The notes under the pieces were generated by a model, which made no database searches, was not told where the DNA came from, and was given only the letters and a program-made list of their open reading frames with translations. Both the position numbers and the translations under genes were made by a program. Positions 15,257 through 24,083 of a stretch of 37,767 bases of DNA are shown here, in pieces (the stretch's first letter is position 1; each line of letters begins with the position of its first letter). The stretch is from CAYLJV01 sp964510375 (GTDB taxonomy: Archaea > Hadarchaeota > Hadarchaeia > Hadarchaeales > JAGGTB01): NCBI GenBank assembly GCA_964510375.1, contig CAZEBR010000013.1, positions 1-37,767 of the forward strand. Reading direction: 5' to 3'.

Positions 15257-15511
15257 GTGGCGGAAGATAAGAAAAAAGAAATAAGAGAAAGCGCCGAAGA
15301 AATCGTGGACTCGTTTGCCGAGATAGCGGAGGGTCTTCCAACCCAAAAGGAAACTTACTACCAACAGGATACTTTGAATGTCCTAAAACCCGACGGAGAA
15401 CCTACTTCTAAAGAAGAATCAAAGAAATTCAGAAAAAACTTTCTGAAGATAATGCCGGGAAAAGACGAAGAAGGATATCTCCAAGTGGAAGTGGCAGAAT
15501 GGACGAAATGA
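15257..15511 (+). CDS. gatC: Aspartyl/glutamyl-tRNA amidotransferase subunit C, archaeal type
   Basis: The small subunit that stabilises GatA-GatB in the tRNA-dependent amidotransferase; in archaea this complex mainly makes Asn-tRNA(Asn), since GatDE serves Gln. The 84-residue product (from GTG 15257) has the pattern ESAEEIVDSFAEIAEGLP, then ETYYQQDTLNVLKPDGEP and EGYLQVEVAEW. The upstream GTGGTG supports this start; the open frame continues to 15170 but the extra N-terminus lies over the gap promoter region. The stop overlaps the gatA start (ATGA). Confidence 0.85.
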   Translation: MAEDKKKEIRESAEEIVDSFAEIAEGLPTQKETYYQQDTLNVLKPDGEPTSKEESKKFRKNFLKIMPGKDEEGYLQVEVAEWTK

Positions 15512-16872
15512 GCACTCTAGAAAAAATAGAATCCATCAAAAATGGAGATCTAACCGCTGCAAAGAATATAGAAAGAAGAATAAATCGAATAAAAAAGCTC
15601 AACGACGAAGTAAATGCCTACATAGAAATAAACGATGAGGCAATCGAAGAAGCCAAAGAAATAGATCGTAAAATCAAACGGGGAGAAGAACTAGGCAAGT
15701 TAGCAGGACTGGGTATAGGCGTCAAGTCGAACATGAACACCGAAGGACTTCGCGCCACCTGCGCATCAAAAACTTTGAAGGACTACGTATCAACTTTCGA
15801 CGCAAAGGTGGTAGAGCGTCTTCAGAACGCGGATGGAATAATTTTAGGAATGTGTAACATGGACGAGTTCGCTTGCGGTTCATCGGGGGAAACAAGTGCC
15901 TTCGGACCCACCCAAAATCCGGCCGCAAAGGGAAGAATCCCAGGAGGCTCAAGTAGCGGGAGCGGGGCAGCCGTGGCCGCCGAAATGGCCGACCTTTCAC
16001 TAGGTTCCGACACGGGTGGTTCGATAAGGAACCCAGCCAGCCATTGTGGAGTTGTAGGATTTAAGCCTACGTACGGTTTAGTTCCGCGAGAGGGTCTGAT
16101 CGATCTGGCAATGAGCTTCGATCAAATCGGGCCGTTTTCGCAAGACGTATCCGGCGCAGCTTTACTGACGGAGGTAATCGCCGGAAGGAATCCCGACGAG
16201 AGCGCTATGTTCGACGTGGATTCGGTAGAGTACTTGAACGAACTGGACGGAGATATTGACGGAACCAAGATAGGAGTAAGCCCAAAATTCAGAGAACTCA
16301 CCGAACCAAAAATCATGGACACGATAGACGAATCCGTGGAAAAGCTCGAGGAGATGGGAGCCGAAATCGTAGAAGTGGACCTCCCGAATCTGGAGAAAGC
16401 CATGCCTACCTATTATTTAATCGTCTCCGTGGAATTCTTTTCGGCCACGCGCAAGTTCGACGGAAGAAAATACGGAGAAAAAATAGAGGAGGTTTGTGGA
16501 GACGAAGTTCTTCGGAGAATTGTCAGGGGAAAGCACATCAGCCGGAAGGAGTTCAAGGGCAAGTACTATAAGAGGGCCCTTCAGGTCAGGACCTTGATCA
16601 AAAAGGAACTTTCCGGTGCCCTGGATAAAGCGGACGTATTGGTCGGTCCTACCGTGCCGAAGTTACCTCACAAGATCGGAACCGAAATCTCACCGCAGGA
16701 AATGTACGCCTACGATTACCTAACCGTCCCCGCAAACCTTGGAGGACTCTGTGCCGGCGTCGTCCCGGCGGGAGAGGCGGACGGGATTCCCGTTGGTTTG
16801 CAGGTTCAAGCACCCTCTCTGGAGGAAAAAACCGTCTTCAACGTTATGAAGGCCTTGGAGGGAAAAATTTGA
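15508..16872 (+). CDS. gatA: Asp-tRNA(Asn)/Glu-tRNA(Gln) amidotransferase subunit A
   Basis: The amidase subunit that releases ammonia from glutamine or asparagine. The Ser-cisSer-Lys catalytic set is visible: Lys in GIGVKSNMN, the amidase signature GGSSSGSGAAVAAEMADLSL, and SDTGGSIRNPASHCGVVGFK. The product is 454 residues from ATG 15508, which overlaps the gatC stop as ATGA; ATG 15499 is three codons earlier. It is the middle gene of a gatCAB operon with 4-nt overlaps at both ends. Confidence 0.95.
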   Translation: MSTLEKIESIKNGDLTAAKNIERRINRIKKLNDEVNAYIEINDEAIEEAKEIDRKIKRGEELGKLAGLGIGVKSNMNTEGLRATCASKTLKDYVSTFDAKVVERLQNADGIILGMCNMDEFACGSSGETSAFGPTQNPAAKGRIPGGSSSGSGAAVAAEMADLSLGSDTGGSIRNPASHCGVVGFKPTYGLVPREGLIDLAMSFDQIGPFSQDVSGAALLTEVIAGRNPDESAMFDVDSVEYLNELDGDIDGTKIGVSPKFRELTEPKIMDTIDESVEKLEEMGAEIVEVDLPNLEKAMPTYYLIVSVEFFSATRKFDGRKYGEKIEEVCGDEVLRRIVRGKHISRKEFKGKYYKRALQVRTLIKKELSGALDKADVLVGPTVPKLPHKIGTEISPQEMYAYDYLTVPANLGGLCAGVVPAGEADGIPVGLQVQAPSLEEKTVFNVMKALEGKI

Positions 16873-18221
16873 AGATTGGTTTTGAAATTCACGAACAGCT
16901 AAACACTCGGAGAAAGCTCTACTGCGACTGTCCCACATCTTACAGGGACGCTTCCCCGAATACGAACGTGTGTCCCGTCTGCACGGGTATGCCCGGGTCC
17001 AAACCTACCCCACCCAACGAAAAATCGATAGAATCCGCAATCGAAATCGCCCTGATGCTGGACTGCGATATCGTTACGGACGAACCGATTCACATTCAAA
17101 GAAAGCATTACGACTATCCCGATCTCCCGAGCGGCTATCAAAGAACCAGCTTGCCGATAGCCGAGAACGGAGAGTTAATGGGAATTGGAATAAGGGAAGT
17201 TCACATTGAAGAAGATCCCGGAAAGTACGACCCCGAAAAGGGAAGGGTCGACTTCAACCGCAGCGGAATACCTCTAGTAGAAATCGTGACAAACCCCGAC
17301 ATGAAATCTCCCGAAGAGGCCCGGAAATTCCTGCGTTCCCTCACGAGAACACTGGAGTACACCGGGAAGGTACGCCCAGAACCGAGCACGCTCAGGGCCG
17401 ACACGAACATTTCTCTGGAAGGTGGAAACCGGGCCGAGATAAAGAACATAAACTCCGTCAAGGGAGCATATAAGGCCATAAAATACGAGGTCATGAGACA
17501 GAAAAGAATGGACGAGGTCAAGAGAGAAACTCGCGCTTATCTGGAAAGTCAGATGATCACCGTCCCGATGCGTTCCAAGGAACTGGCGGAGGACTATAGG
17601 TATATCCCCGATCCAGATCTTTTGCCAATACTGATTGACTCGGAACAAGTGGAGAGAATAAAGGAGAGCATGCCCGAGGCACCCCATCTCCGAAAACAGA
17701 GGATCGTGGAAGAATACGACGTGGACCCGTCGGTCGCCGAAGTCCTAGTTCAGGAAAGGGAATTTATCGACCTATTCGAAACCGTGGCCGAAGAAATAGA
17801 CCCCGAATTCGCATCTCACTGGTTCAAGGATATCCTCAGAAAAGTTCTGAACTATCTGGATTTGACTCCCAAAGGAATCCCGTTCTCCACCGAAAAACTC
17901 ATCAATCTCATGAAGATGGTCGAGACCGGAAAGATAACGCCGGAAAAGGGAGAACGTATTCTCCGAGAAATGTTCAAGAAACCAAAGGGACCCGAGGAGC
18001 TAATCGAAGAGCTGGGACTCGAGGAAATGGAAGATCAAGCACTTTTATCCTCCGTGGAAGAAGCCATCGAAAACAATCCTGACGCCGTCGAAGATTTCAA
18101 GGAGGGCAAGGAAGAATCTCTCAACTACCTGGCCGGACAGGTCATGAAAATCACCGAGGGTAAAGCCGATCCTAGAGAAGTCATGGAAATTTTAAAGGAT
18201 AAACTCGCCGGAGAGGACTAA
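16869..18221 (+). CDS. gatB: Asp-tRNA(Asn)/Glu-tRNA(Gln) amidotransferase subunit B
   Basis: The kinase and tRNA-binding subunit that activates the mischarged aminoacyl group and transfers ammonia to it. The N-terminus reads GFEIHEQLNTRRKLYCDCP, followed by the cysteine pair VCPVCTGMPG (zinc site with the earlier CDC), RKHYDYPDLPSGYQ and HIEEDPGK for the transamidation centre. The C-terminal YqeY-like tail is present (residues about 300-450). The 450-residue length is slightly short for the family. It begins with TTG 16869, overlapping the gatA TGA. An adjacent plain asparagine synthetase is absent, in keeping with the indirect route to Asn-tRNA. Confidence 0.95.
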   Translation: MKIGFEIHEQLNTRRKLYCDCPTSYRDASPNTNVCPVCTGMPGSKPTPPNEKSIESAIEIALMLDCDIVTDEPIHIQRKHYDYPDLPSGYQRTSLPIAENGELMGIGIREVHIEEDPGKYDPEKGRVDFNRSGIPLVEIVTNPDMKSPEEARKFLRSLTRTLEYTGKVRPEPSTLRADTNISLEGGNRAEIKNINSVKGAYKAIKYEVMRQKRMDEVKRETRAYLESQMITVPMRSKELAEDYRYIPDPDLLPILIDSEQVERIKESMPEAPHLRKQRIVEEYDVDPSVAEVLVQEREFIDLFETVAEEIDPEFASHWFKDILRKVLNYLDLTPKGIPFSTEKLINLMKMVETGKITPEKGERILREMFKKPKGPEELIEELGLEEMEDQALLSSVEEAIENNPDAVEDFKEGKEESLNYLAGQVMKITEGKADPREVMEILKDKLAGED

Positions 18222-18242
18222 TGCCTAAAACTATTGCTTATC

Positions 18243-19154
18243 TCATTCTTCGGGAAAAAGAGCGTCGAGTATGACATCCGGTTCGAATCTCGATAGATCC
18301 TCATACTCCTGTCCTACCCCGAGGAAAAGGATGGGCTCTCCAGTCTCCTGGATTATCGATAGCGCAGCTCCACCCCTCGCATCGGCGTCCATCTTGGTCA
18401 AAATAGAACCGTCTATATCAATAGCCTCCTCAAACTTCGAGGCCTGCTCCACCGAATCATTTCCGGTCAAAGCATCACCCACAAATATGGTCAGGTCGGG
18501 CTCCGAAACCCGCGCGATCTTTTTCATCTCCTCCATGAGGTTCGCATCGGTTTGCATTCGTCCTGCGGTATCTATCATGACGACGTCTATCCCCTCCGCA
18601 CTAGCGTGTTCCACTGCGTCGTAAGCCACTGCCGCAGCATCCGATCCCTTCTGATGCTTTATAACCCTCGCTCCAAGTTTTTCCCCGTGTTCCTCAAGTT
18701 GCTCGATTCCGGCGGCCCTGAATGTGTCCGCAGCCGCCAGAACCACCTCATAGTCCCTATCCTGCAAAAACTTCGTGACCTTGGCAATCGTGGTAGTCTT
18801 TCCGCACCCGTTTACCCCGACAAAAAGGAGGACGGCGGGCTCATCATCTTTCCGGTTTTCCTCGATCGTTTTGATAATGTCGACGTCACTTTCGGTAGAA
18901 AGAATATCACCTACTACATCCCTAAGTATCTCAAATACCTTATCCCTCACATTATCCCGGATTCCAATTTCCTCCTCCTCGAACCTCTCCTCGACCTTTT
19001 CTATTATTTCATCCGTAACCGTGACAGCAACATCACTCTCGAGAAGACCCACTCTCAAATCGGAGATTATATCGTCAACATCTTCAGAAGAGAGTTTTCT
19101 ACCGGTGATACGCTTTGCTGTTCTATTAAATTTCTTTTTTAGATTTTCTAACAT
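18243..19154 (-). CDS. ftsY: Signal recognition particle receptor FtsY
   Basis: The membrane-associated GTPase that docks SRP54-ribosome complexes at the translocon. It is the NG-only archaeal form (303 residues) without a long acidic A domain. G motifs are GVNGCGKTTTIAKV (P-loop), AADTFRAAGIEQLEEH, MIDTAGRMQTD and TKMDADARGGAALS. It is the last gene of the minus-strand run rpl18a-pfdA-ftsY, the usual archaeal order. Confidence 0.95.
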   Translation of the reverse strand: MLENLKKKFNRTAKRITGRKLSSEDVDDIISDLRVGLLESDVAVTVTDEIIEKVEERFEEEEIGIRDNVRDKVFEILRDVVGDILSTESDVDIIKTIEENRKDDEPAVLLFVGVNGCGKTTTIAKVTKFLQDRDYEVVLAAADTFRAAGIEQLEEHGEKLGARVIKHQKGSDAAAVAYDAVEHASAEGIDVVMIDTAGRMQTDANLMEEMKKIARVSEPDLTIFVGDALTGNDSVEQASKFEEAIDIDGSILTKMDADARGGAALSIIQETGEPILFLGVGQEYEDLSRFEPDVILDALFPEE

Positions 19155-19183
19155 AAGCAGATCTCTACCTTCTTTCCGCTCAT

Positions 19184-19627
19184 TTACTGACTTCCTCGGG
19201 TTTTAGACATGAGCTCTTGGGCCTTAGGTCGAAGCTCTTCTATCTTGTCAGTTAATTCTTCCTTTTTCTCTTCTAATTGCTCCAACGATTCCTCAATGTC
19301 CTTTTTCCTCTTTTTTATCAGCTTTTTCACATCCTCGGGCGTTCGCTCAGCAACCAGCTCGGCCCCTATATCGGTCAGGACCCTCTCCGGGTCCTTAATT
19401 TCGGCGGGTACAAAGGCACCGGCTCCTAGGGGAACGAGTATCTCTGTTCCCGGTTCCATGTCTTTAACTCCGTCCAAGGTCTCCATGGTATTCTCGACTT
19501 CCTCAAGGGACTCATTGAGAAGTTCTGTCCTGTCTTCCAATTCTTGGATGCTCTGTTGAGCCTCTCTGAGCTCCATTGTTATTCGTCTAAGCTCTTCTTC
19601 CTCGCCCTGTGGGTTTTCTCCTTCCAT
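19184..19627 (-). CDS. pfdA: Prefoldin subunit alpha
   Basis: One of the two subunits of the hexameric chaperone that hands unfolded proteins to the thermosome. The 147-residue protein is two long coiled-coil helices (about 10-55 and 105-145) flanking two hairpins that contain TEILVPLGAGAFVPAEI, the family hallmark. An AAAGGAGG Shine-Dalgarno lies just upstream of ATG 19627. It sits between rpl18a and ftsY as in many archaea. Confidence 0.92.
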   Translation of the reverse strand: MEGENPQGEEEELRRITMELREAQQSIQELEDRTELLNESLEEVENTMETLDGVKDMEPGTEILVPLGAGAFVPAEIKDPERVLTDIGAELVAERTPEDVKKLIKKRKKDIEESLEQLEEKKEELTDKIEELRPKAQELMSKTRGSQ

Positions 19628-19665
19628 TCTGTTCCTCCTTTACTAAGTAATTCGATCATTAATTA

Positions 19666-19881
19666 TTAAGAAGATTCCTCTGGCTCGATTTCCTCAACTT
19701 CTTTTATCTCGATCAGATCCCTTTTGACCGCATGCTTGCTCCCGAGCTCCGAGTAGAGTATTTCCACCGCTCGGTCTTCCGAGTGCGCAGGGATCTCTTT
19801 CGTGAATTCCATATTTTTCCTATTTTTTCTGAACGAGCCCTTTATTCTAAACATCTTGTTCGGAAGCGATTCATCACTCAA
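19666..19881 (-). CDS. rpl18a: Large-subunit ribosomal protein L18a (LX)
   Basis: A 71-residue archaeal L18ae/LX protein. KMFRIKGSFRKNRKNMEFTK is the family core, followed by AVEILYSELGSKHAVKRDLI. It starts at TTG 19881 with GGTGA 4 nt upstream. In many archaea it directly follows eif6; here the thiolase/DUF35 pair on the opposite strand separates them. Confidence 0.88.
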   Translation of the reverse strand: MSDESLPNKMFRIKGSFRKNRKNMEFTKEIPAHSEDRAVEILYSELGSKHAVKRDLIEIKEVEEIEPEESS

Positions 19882-20010
19882 CTTATCACCTTTTTGAAGA
19901 AAGTTCCACTCATTTAATTTCTTTCGGATTGCCTAACTGAATAATGAGTTAAAAGTTATTACTTTTCCAGATATCAATCGCGGCTAAAATAATCCTATTT
20001 TTAAATCAGA

Positions 20011-20024
20011 TTATACTTTTATAG
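20011..20024 (+). promoter_or_regulatory. Possible TATA region of the thiolase-DUF35 operon
   Basis: TTATACTTTTATAG lies 61-74 nt before ATG 20085. It is the best AT-rich box A candidate in the 203-nt divergent region between rpl18a and the thiolase gene. No other structure stands out there. Confidence 0.35.
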
Positions 20025-20084
20025 CGAAATCCAGAAAAGAACTACGGAAATGTTTTAAAAGGTTAACGTTTAGTGGGTATTCAA

Positions 20085-21311
20085 ATGAATAAAGTCTACG
20101 CAATCGGAGCCGGAATGACAAAGTTCGACCGGCACCCGGACAAAACCGGTAGAGACCTGGCGGTGGAGGCCTCGGATAAAACCGTGGAATCGGTAGACAA
20201 CGGATTTGACTTAAGAGATGACGTGGAAGCATCCTACGTGGGTTATTTCTCCCCGGATTTCTTCGAACATCAGAGCCATTACGGTCCCCTCATTGCAGAT
20301 TTGCTAGGGATAACCCCAAAACCCTCTTGGAGAACGGAGAGCGCCTGCGCATCGTCGTCGGCAGCAATCCTTACGGGTTACAACGCAATCAAATCGGGAA
20401 TGATAGACGTTGCTTTGGTAGGCGGAATAGAAAAGATGACCGACTTGACCACCGCAGAATCCACGGAGGCCCTTTCACTCGCAGCGGACGATCTTTACGA
20501 GCTACCGGCCGGCGTGACCTTCCCCGGACTCTTTGCCCTGATAGCGCAGGCCTATCTCAAAAAATATGATGAAAGCTGGGAGAGACTTCAAAATATTCCG
20601 ATAAAATCTCATTACAACGGATCCTTAAATCCGAACGCACAGTATCAAAGCGAGCTTTTGGACATAGCCAACAAAATGGGAAAAAAGAAGGACAGGAGTT
20701 TCGACGATCCCATGGAATTCCTCAAATCCTCGATCAACCCGCCGATAGCGTATCCATTAAAACTGTTCGACTGTAGTCCAATCTCCGACGGAGCGAGCTT
20801 TGCGATTCTAGCTTCGGAAGATGTCGCCACCGAATACACGGATACCCCAATCGAAATTGCAGGTGTAGGAAGCGGTACCGATACCTTATCGCTCGCGGAC
20901 CGCAAGGACATGACAACCTCCCGAGCCGCCGTAAACGCTGCAGAAATGGCCTACGATATGGCGGACGTAGAACCTGACGACGTCGACCTCGCAGAGGTAC
21001 ATGACTGTTTCTCTATAAACGAGGCGATCCAGATGGAAGACTTGGGCTTAGTCCCCAGAGGAAAAGGAATAGAGGCAGCGAAGAAAGGTAGAACATCGCT
21101 CGATGGAGACATACCTGTCAATACGGACGGGGGATTAAAATCCAAAGGACATCCGGTAGGTGCCACCGGAGTGGGAATGTTTACGGAGGTATGGAAGCAA
21201 CTGCGGGGCGAAGTAAACAGTAAAAGGCAAGTTCCCGAGCCGAGAATCGGCCTCTCGTCAAACATCGGTGGAAGCGGAGCCACCGCCTGCACATTTATCC
21301 TGAAGAGGTGA
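20085..21311 (+). CDS. Acetyl-CoA C-acetyltransferase, archaeal thiolase (SCPx-like)
   Basis: An archaeal thiolase that in known systems condenses two acetyl-CoA for the mevalonate route to lipid isoprenoids. The 408-residue protein begins MNKVYAIGAGMTKFDRHPD, carries the nucleophilic Cys in TESACASSSAAI (about residue 87), the conserved AEVHDCFSINEAIQMEDLG and the catalytic His and Gly-rich KSKGHPVGATGVG; unlike canonical thiolases it lacks the C-terminal Cys-Gly-Gly. I chose ATG 20085 over GTG 20073 because the family starts at this point. A DUF35 partner follows after 4 nt. In other archaea the same two proteins form a complex with HMG-CoA synthase, whose gene is not in this window. Confidence 0.88.
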   Translation: MNKVYAIGAGMTKFDRHPDKTGRDLAVEASDKTVESVDNGFDLRDDVEASYVGYFSPDFFEHQSHYGPLIADLLGITPKPSWRTESACASSSAAILTGYNAIKSGMIDVALVGGIEKMTDLTTAESTEALSLAADDLYELPAGVTFPGLFALIAQAYLKKYDESWERLQNIPIKSHYNGSLNPNAQYQSELLDIANKMGKKKDRSFDDPMEFLKSSINPPIAYPLKLFDCSPISDGASFAILASEDVATEYTDTPIEIAGVGSGTDTLSLADRKDMTTSRAAVNAAEMAYDMADVEPDDVDLAEVHDCFSINEAIQMEDLGLVPRGKGIEAAKKGRTSLDGDIPVNTDGGLKSKGHPVGATGVGMFTEVWKQLRGEVNSKRQVPEPRIGLSSNIGGSGATACTFILKR

Positions 21312-21315
21312 TAAA

Positions 21316-21705
21316 ATGGACATCGAATCATCTTACGAAACGTTCAAGGAAGGCCTGGAAGAAGGGAAAATGATGGGTTCAAAGTGCGGCGATTGCGGTC
21401 ATATAACTGCACCGCCAAGAAAAATATGCCCTAAATGCGGAGAGAGGAATTTAAACGAATTTGAACTGGATGGAAAAGGAAAAATCGACGTTTTCACCGT
21501 AATATACGTTTCTCCACCGCATCTTAAAGAAAAAGCCCCCTACCCAGTCGCTATCGTGGAGCTGAATGAAGGACCAAAGGTAATGGGTAGACTTCTGAAC
21601 GTGGACCCAGAAAATCCCGACCAGATCAAAGCCGGGACCGAGGTCGAATTTAAAGTGCTGGAAGAGAACGAAGAAAAAATCATAGCTTTTAGTCCAGTTA
21701 CTTAG
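21316..21705 (+). CDS. DUF35 zinc-ribbon/OB-fold protein, thiolase partner
   Basis: A 129-residue protein with an N-terminal rubredoxin-like zinc ribbon (SKCGDCGHITAPPRKICPKCG, four Cys near residues 24-43) and a C-terminal OB fold. In archaea such proteins bridge acetoacetyl-CoA thiolase and HMG-CoA synthase and hold a shared CoA site. AGGTGATAAA directly precedes ATG 21316. Tight spacing to the thiolase gene supports a complex. Confidence 0.88.
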   Translation: MDIESSYETFKEGLEEGKMMGSKCGDCGHITAPPRKICPKCGERNLNEFELDGKGKIDVFTVIYVSPPHLKEKAPYPVAIVELNEGPKVMGRLLNVDPENPDQIKAGTEVEFKVLEENEEKIIAFSPVT

Positions 21706-21781
21706 AAAAATACCCTAAAAACTTCCTTTTTTATCATCACAGCTAACTCAAGTACCATATTGAAATTTCTAAGAAAAATCC

Positions 21782-22444
21782 CTAAACGAAACCCAAACTA
21801 TTTTCTATTCGACCAAGTTCAGGCCCGGTAGTATCCTCGCTCGTGAGTGCTCCATTCGAGTTCGCCACTATACAGGTGCCCACGTATTTTACCCCGCTCG
21901 AAGCCGTACCTATATCTGCTTCAATTCCCAAGACCTCCTCGATTATATCCCGCTCTTCCTCCGAGGTTTCTATATGTAGCAAAGCGCCCTTATTTGTGGA
22001 AACCCCCGATGCTCCTACGTTTTTCAAACCAGCAACGGTGCTCCGCCTAACCGAAACGTCCAAAATATCCTCAATAGTTTCGACCGCTTCGTCAGACAGG
22101 TCGGGATTGACTATCGCACCTGTATCATTTGCCAGAACCTGATTTCCGAGGGCGGTCTTTTTTGTCGGGACTCTCGCCACATCGATATCTAGCTGCTCGG
22201 AGAGCCTTTCTTCGTCCGTATCGATCAGGTCAGGTACGATTAAACCGCTCGAATTTCCAGCTGCAAGAATACCTATCAGAGAACTTGCACTTACGGTGGT
22301 TTCGACCATCGGAACCCCAAGGGTTTCGGAGGCTTTCGGCGAAATTTTTCCTAACCTGTTAGGAACCACTAGAATATCGTCTGTAGCCAGTCCAAAAGCC
22401 CCTAAATAAGGAATATCGCTGAAATTTATCCTGAGAACACTCAT
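21782..22444 (-). CDS. eif6: Translation initiation factor aIF6
   Basis: The anti-association factor that binds the large subunit near L14 and prevents joining of 30S. The 220-residue protein has five pseudo-repeats with the recurring pattern GNSSGLIVPDL, ANDTGAIVNPDL, NKGALLHIETSEEE and NSNGALTSEDT, as expected for the pentein fold. It follows rpl31e by 15 nt in the ribosomal block. Confidence 0.93.
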   Translation of the reverse strand: MSVLRINFSDIPYLGAFGLATDDILVVPNRLGKISPKASETLGVPMVETTVSASSLIGILAAGNSSGLIVPDLIDTDEERLSEQLDIDVARVPTKKTALGNQVLANDTGAIVNPDLSDEAVETIEDILDVSVRRSTVAGLKNVGASGVSTNKGALLHIETSEEERDIIEEVLGIEADIGTASSGVKYVGTCIVANSNGALTSEDTTGPELGRIENSLGFV

Positions 22445-22459
22445 GTTATGCCTCTGGAA

Positions 22460-22711
22460 TTACTCCAAAGAAGAAACTTCGACTACCCCTTCAGTATTTT
22501 TTGTAGCCCTCACCCGAACCTTAGAAGGAGGTTTCTCGGAACCATTGCTCCAAATCCTTTCGTTTAAATCAGAGGTTATTTTCACTCTTCTCGCATCCAG
22601 ATGTCGCTCCATATAACCTTTGACTATACCAATCGCCCTAGCAGCTCTATCCTTTCTCGGAGCATTGCGGGCATCCCTAAGTGGGACTGTATATACTTGC
22701 TCTTCTTCCAT
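22460..22711 (-). CDS. rpl31e: Large-subunit ribosomal protein L31e
   Basis: An 83-residue protein with YTVPLRDARNAPRKDRAARA at the N-terminus and a C-terminal KVRVRATKNTEGVVEV, both typical. It lies between rpl39e and eif6 in the standard archaeal order, 8 nt after the rpl39e stop. Confidence 0.93.
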   Translation of the reverse strand: MEEEQVYTVPLRDARNAPRKDRAARAIGIVKGYMERHLDARRVKITSDLNERIWSNGSEKPPSKVRVRATKNTEGVVEVSSLE

Positions 22712-22719
22712 GGAGATCC

Positions 22720-22875
22720 CTACGGCTTAATATTCTGCCTTCGCCAGCTTCTTCTCTTGGGATGGGTCCTAACACGGCCTTCCGTCTTGGCCATGACCCA
22801 AACGGGGACCCGCCTGTTTTGCTTGCCCGCCTTGGCAAGCTTCTTTTTCGTAGCAAGAGACTTGTGCTTTGACAT
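22720..22875 (-). CDS. rpl39e: Large-subunit ribosomal protein L39e
   Basis: A 51-residue, strongly basic protein read directly from the sequence: MSKHKSLATKKKLAKAGKQN at the N-terminus, VPVWVMAKTEGRVRTHPKRR in the middle, ending in RRQNIKP. Length, the VPxWV motif and the RRxWRR tail are diagnostic of L39e, which lines the exit tunnel. It is only 4 nt from the PDCD5-like gene upstream and 8 nt from rpl31e downstream. Confidence 0.93.
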   Translation of the reverse strand: MSKHKSLATKKKLAKAGKQNRRVPVWVMAKTEGRVRTHPKRRSWRRQNIKP

Positions 22876-22879
22876 CTTT

Positions 22880-23203
22880 CTATTTCCTCTTGATGTTTAT
22901 CGATTTTTTATCTTTTTGAAGTTTTTTCAATATCTTCTGAAGCTGGTCGTCAGTTATGGGAAGATCAATTCTCCCCGTCCTAGCTATTTGGATTAATTGA
23001 ACCTCGACCTTCTCCGTAAAATCAGGCCTCGCCATTCTAAGGTTCGACAGTCTGCTCCTGGCATCGGAAGTGAGTATCTTCCTCAAAAGCTGCTTCTTCT
23101 GCTGTTCCAACTGCTCTTTCTGCTGTTCCCTTTGCTCCTGTTCATTCATCTGGGATTTCAGTTCCTGGAGCTTCTCCTCCTTGACATCGTCAATATCTTT
23201 CAT
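22880..23203 (-). CDS. PDCD5/TFAR19-like DNA-binding protein
   Basis: A 107-residue archaeal homologue of programmed cell death protein 5. A Gln/Glu/Lys-rich N-terminal helix (residues 10-40) leads to the conserved core ILTSDARSRLSNLRMARPDF and VEVQLIQIARTGRIDLPITD. Archaeal members bind DNA in vitro; their cellular role is unsettled. GGAGGGATCC precedes ATG 23203. It is the usual neighbour between S19e and L39e. Confidence 0.92.
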   Translation of the reverse strand: MKDIDDVKEEKLQELKSQMNEQEQREQQKEQLEQQKKQLLRKILTSDARSRLSNLRMARPDFTEKVEVQLIQIARTGRIDLPITDDQLQKILKKLQKDKKSINIKRK

Positions 23204-23205
23204 CT

Positions 23206-23631
23206 TCAGGATCCCTCCTTGGATTCAATACTTTTTGAAACCCTTGTAAGTAGGGACATACCCTCAGATGATACTTTTCTTCCTTTACCCTTATTTATTT
23301 CCACAAGATTTGCGTCTTCCAACTGCTGCAGAATCGTCCGAATGATCTTTCCGCTTCCTTTATTGGATTTTTCCGGGGCCGAACCCCTCTCATCTCTTCC
23401 GCCGTAAAGGGACCTGAGCCGTGAAACGCCTATCGGACCCCTCTTGTAAACATTTCGGAGTATCGAGGCTGATCTTAAATACCACCAATCTTCTCTTCCG
23501 GGCGGCCTCTCCTTGTGAGAGCCAGTTTTTACATAGTTACTCCATTCTGGAGGTTCGATCTCCTCAAACTGCTTTAATTTCTCGCTGACTTCCTCGGTAA
23601 GCTTTTCCGGATGTACGTCTTTTATCGACAT
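23206..23631 (-). CDS. rps19e: Small-subunit ribosomal protein S19e
   Basis: A 141-residue winged-helix ribosomal protein. WSNYVKTGSHKERPPGREDW, SASILRNVYKRGPIGVSRLR and LQQLEDANLVEINKGKGRKV are conserved family segments. It begins with ATG 23631 after an AGGTGAT Shine-Dalgarno. Its 3' neighbour is the PDCD5-like gene (2 nt gap). Nep1, an assembly factor linked genetically to Rps19 in yeast, is encoded two genes upstream. Confidence 0.94.
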   Translation of the reverse strand: MSIKDVHPEKLTEEVSEKLKQFEEIEPPEWSNYVKTGSHKERPPGREDWWYLRSASILRNVYKRGPIGVSRLRSLYGGRDERGSAPEKSNKGSGKIIRTILQQLEDANLVEINKGKGRKVSSEGMSLLTRVSKSIESKEGS

Positions 23632-23754
23632 CTTACTTTATCACCTAGCCTTCATGCTTTTTGAACTTTACCTACTTAACTAGTTCCCATTTAGAATCCA
23701 CTTTTTAAAAGAAATTTCCTGATCTCTCCTAGAAAATGAATCAAAGCAAAAAAG

Positions 23755-24072
23755 TTACTTATCTTGGTCGTATGGTATCCTCTTTTCGTGTCCACACTCC
23801 AGACATTTGATCAAAATGTAAGGAGAACCTTTCGATTTAAGCCTCACACGACAGGTTTCACCGGGAACCCAGAAGGACCTGCATTTTCTACAGAACTTTC
23901 GCTTCAATTCACTCGATAATTTCAGATTATATTTAGTTTTGATACTCCAAGCCAGTTCCACGTATCGGTGAGCAAGCTCGGGCCTCTCCGCGTACATCGA
24001 AGAAGCGAGATCAAGAAGACGTCCGACCCTTTCCATCGCTATATCGGTGACACCGTTATTTTTTGTACCCAT
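23755..24072 (-). CDS. rnp4: Ribonuclease P protein component 4 (Rpp21/Rpr2)
   Basis: A 105-residue protein subunit of RNase P, which removes tRNA 5' leaders. A helical N-terminal half (residues 10-60; AMERVGRLLDLASSMYAERP, LAHRYVELAWSIKTKYNLKL) is followed by a zinc ribbon with Cys pairs FCRKCRSFWVPG and KCLECGHEKRIPY. The Nep1 gene lies 11 nt upstream on the same strand. Confidence 0.92.
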   Translation of the reverse strand: MGTKNNGVTDIAMERVGRLLDLASSMYAERPELAHRYVELAWSIKTKYNLKLSSELKRKFCRKCRSFWVPGETCRVRLKSKGSPYILIKCLECGHEKRIPYDQDK

Positions 24073-24083
24073 CTAACCGCCGA

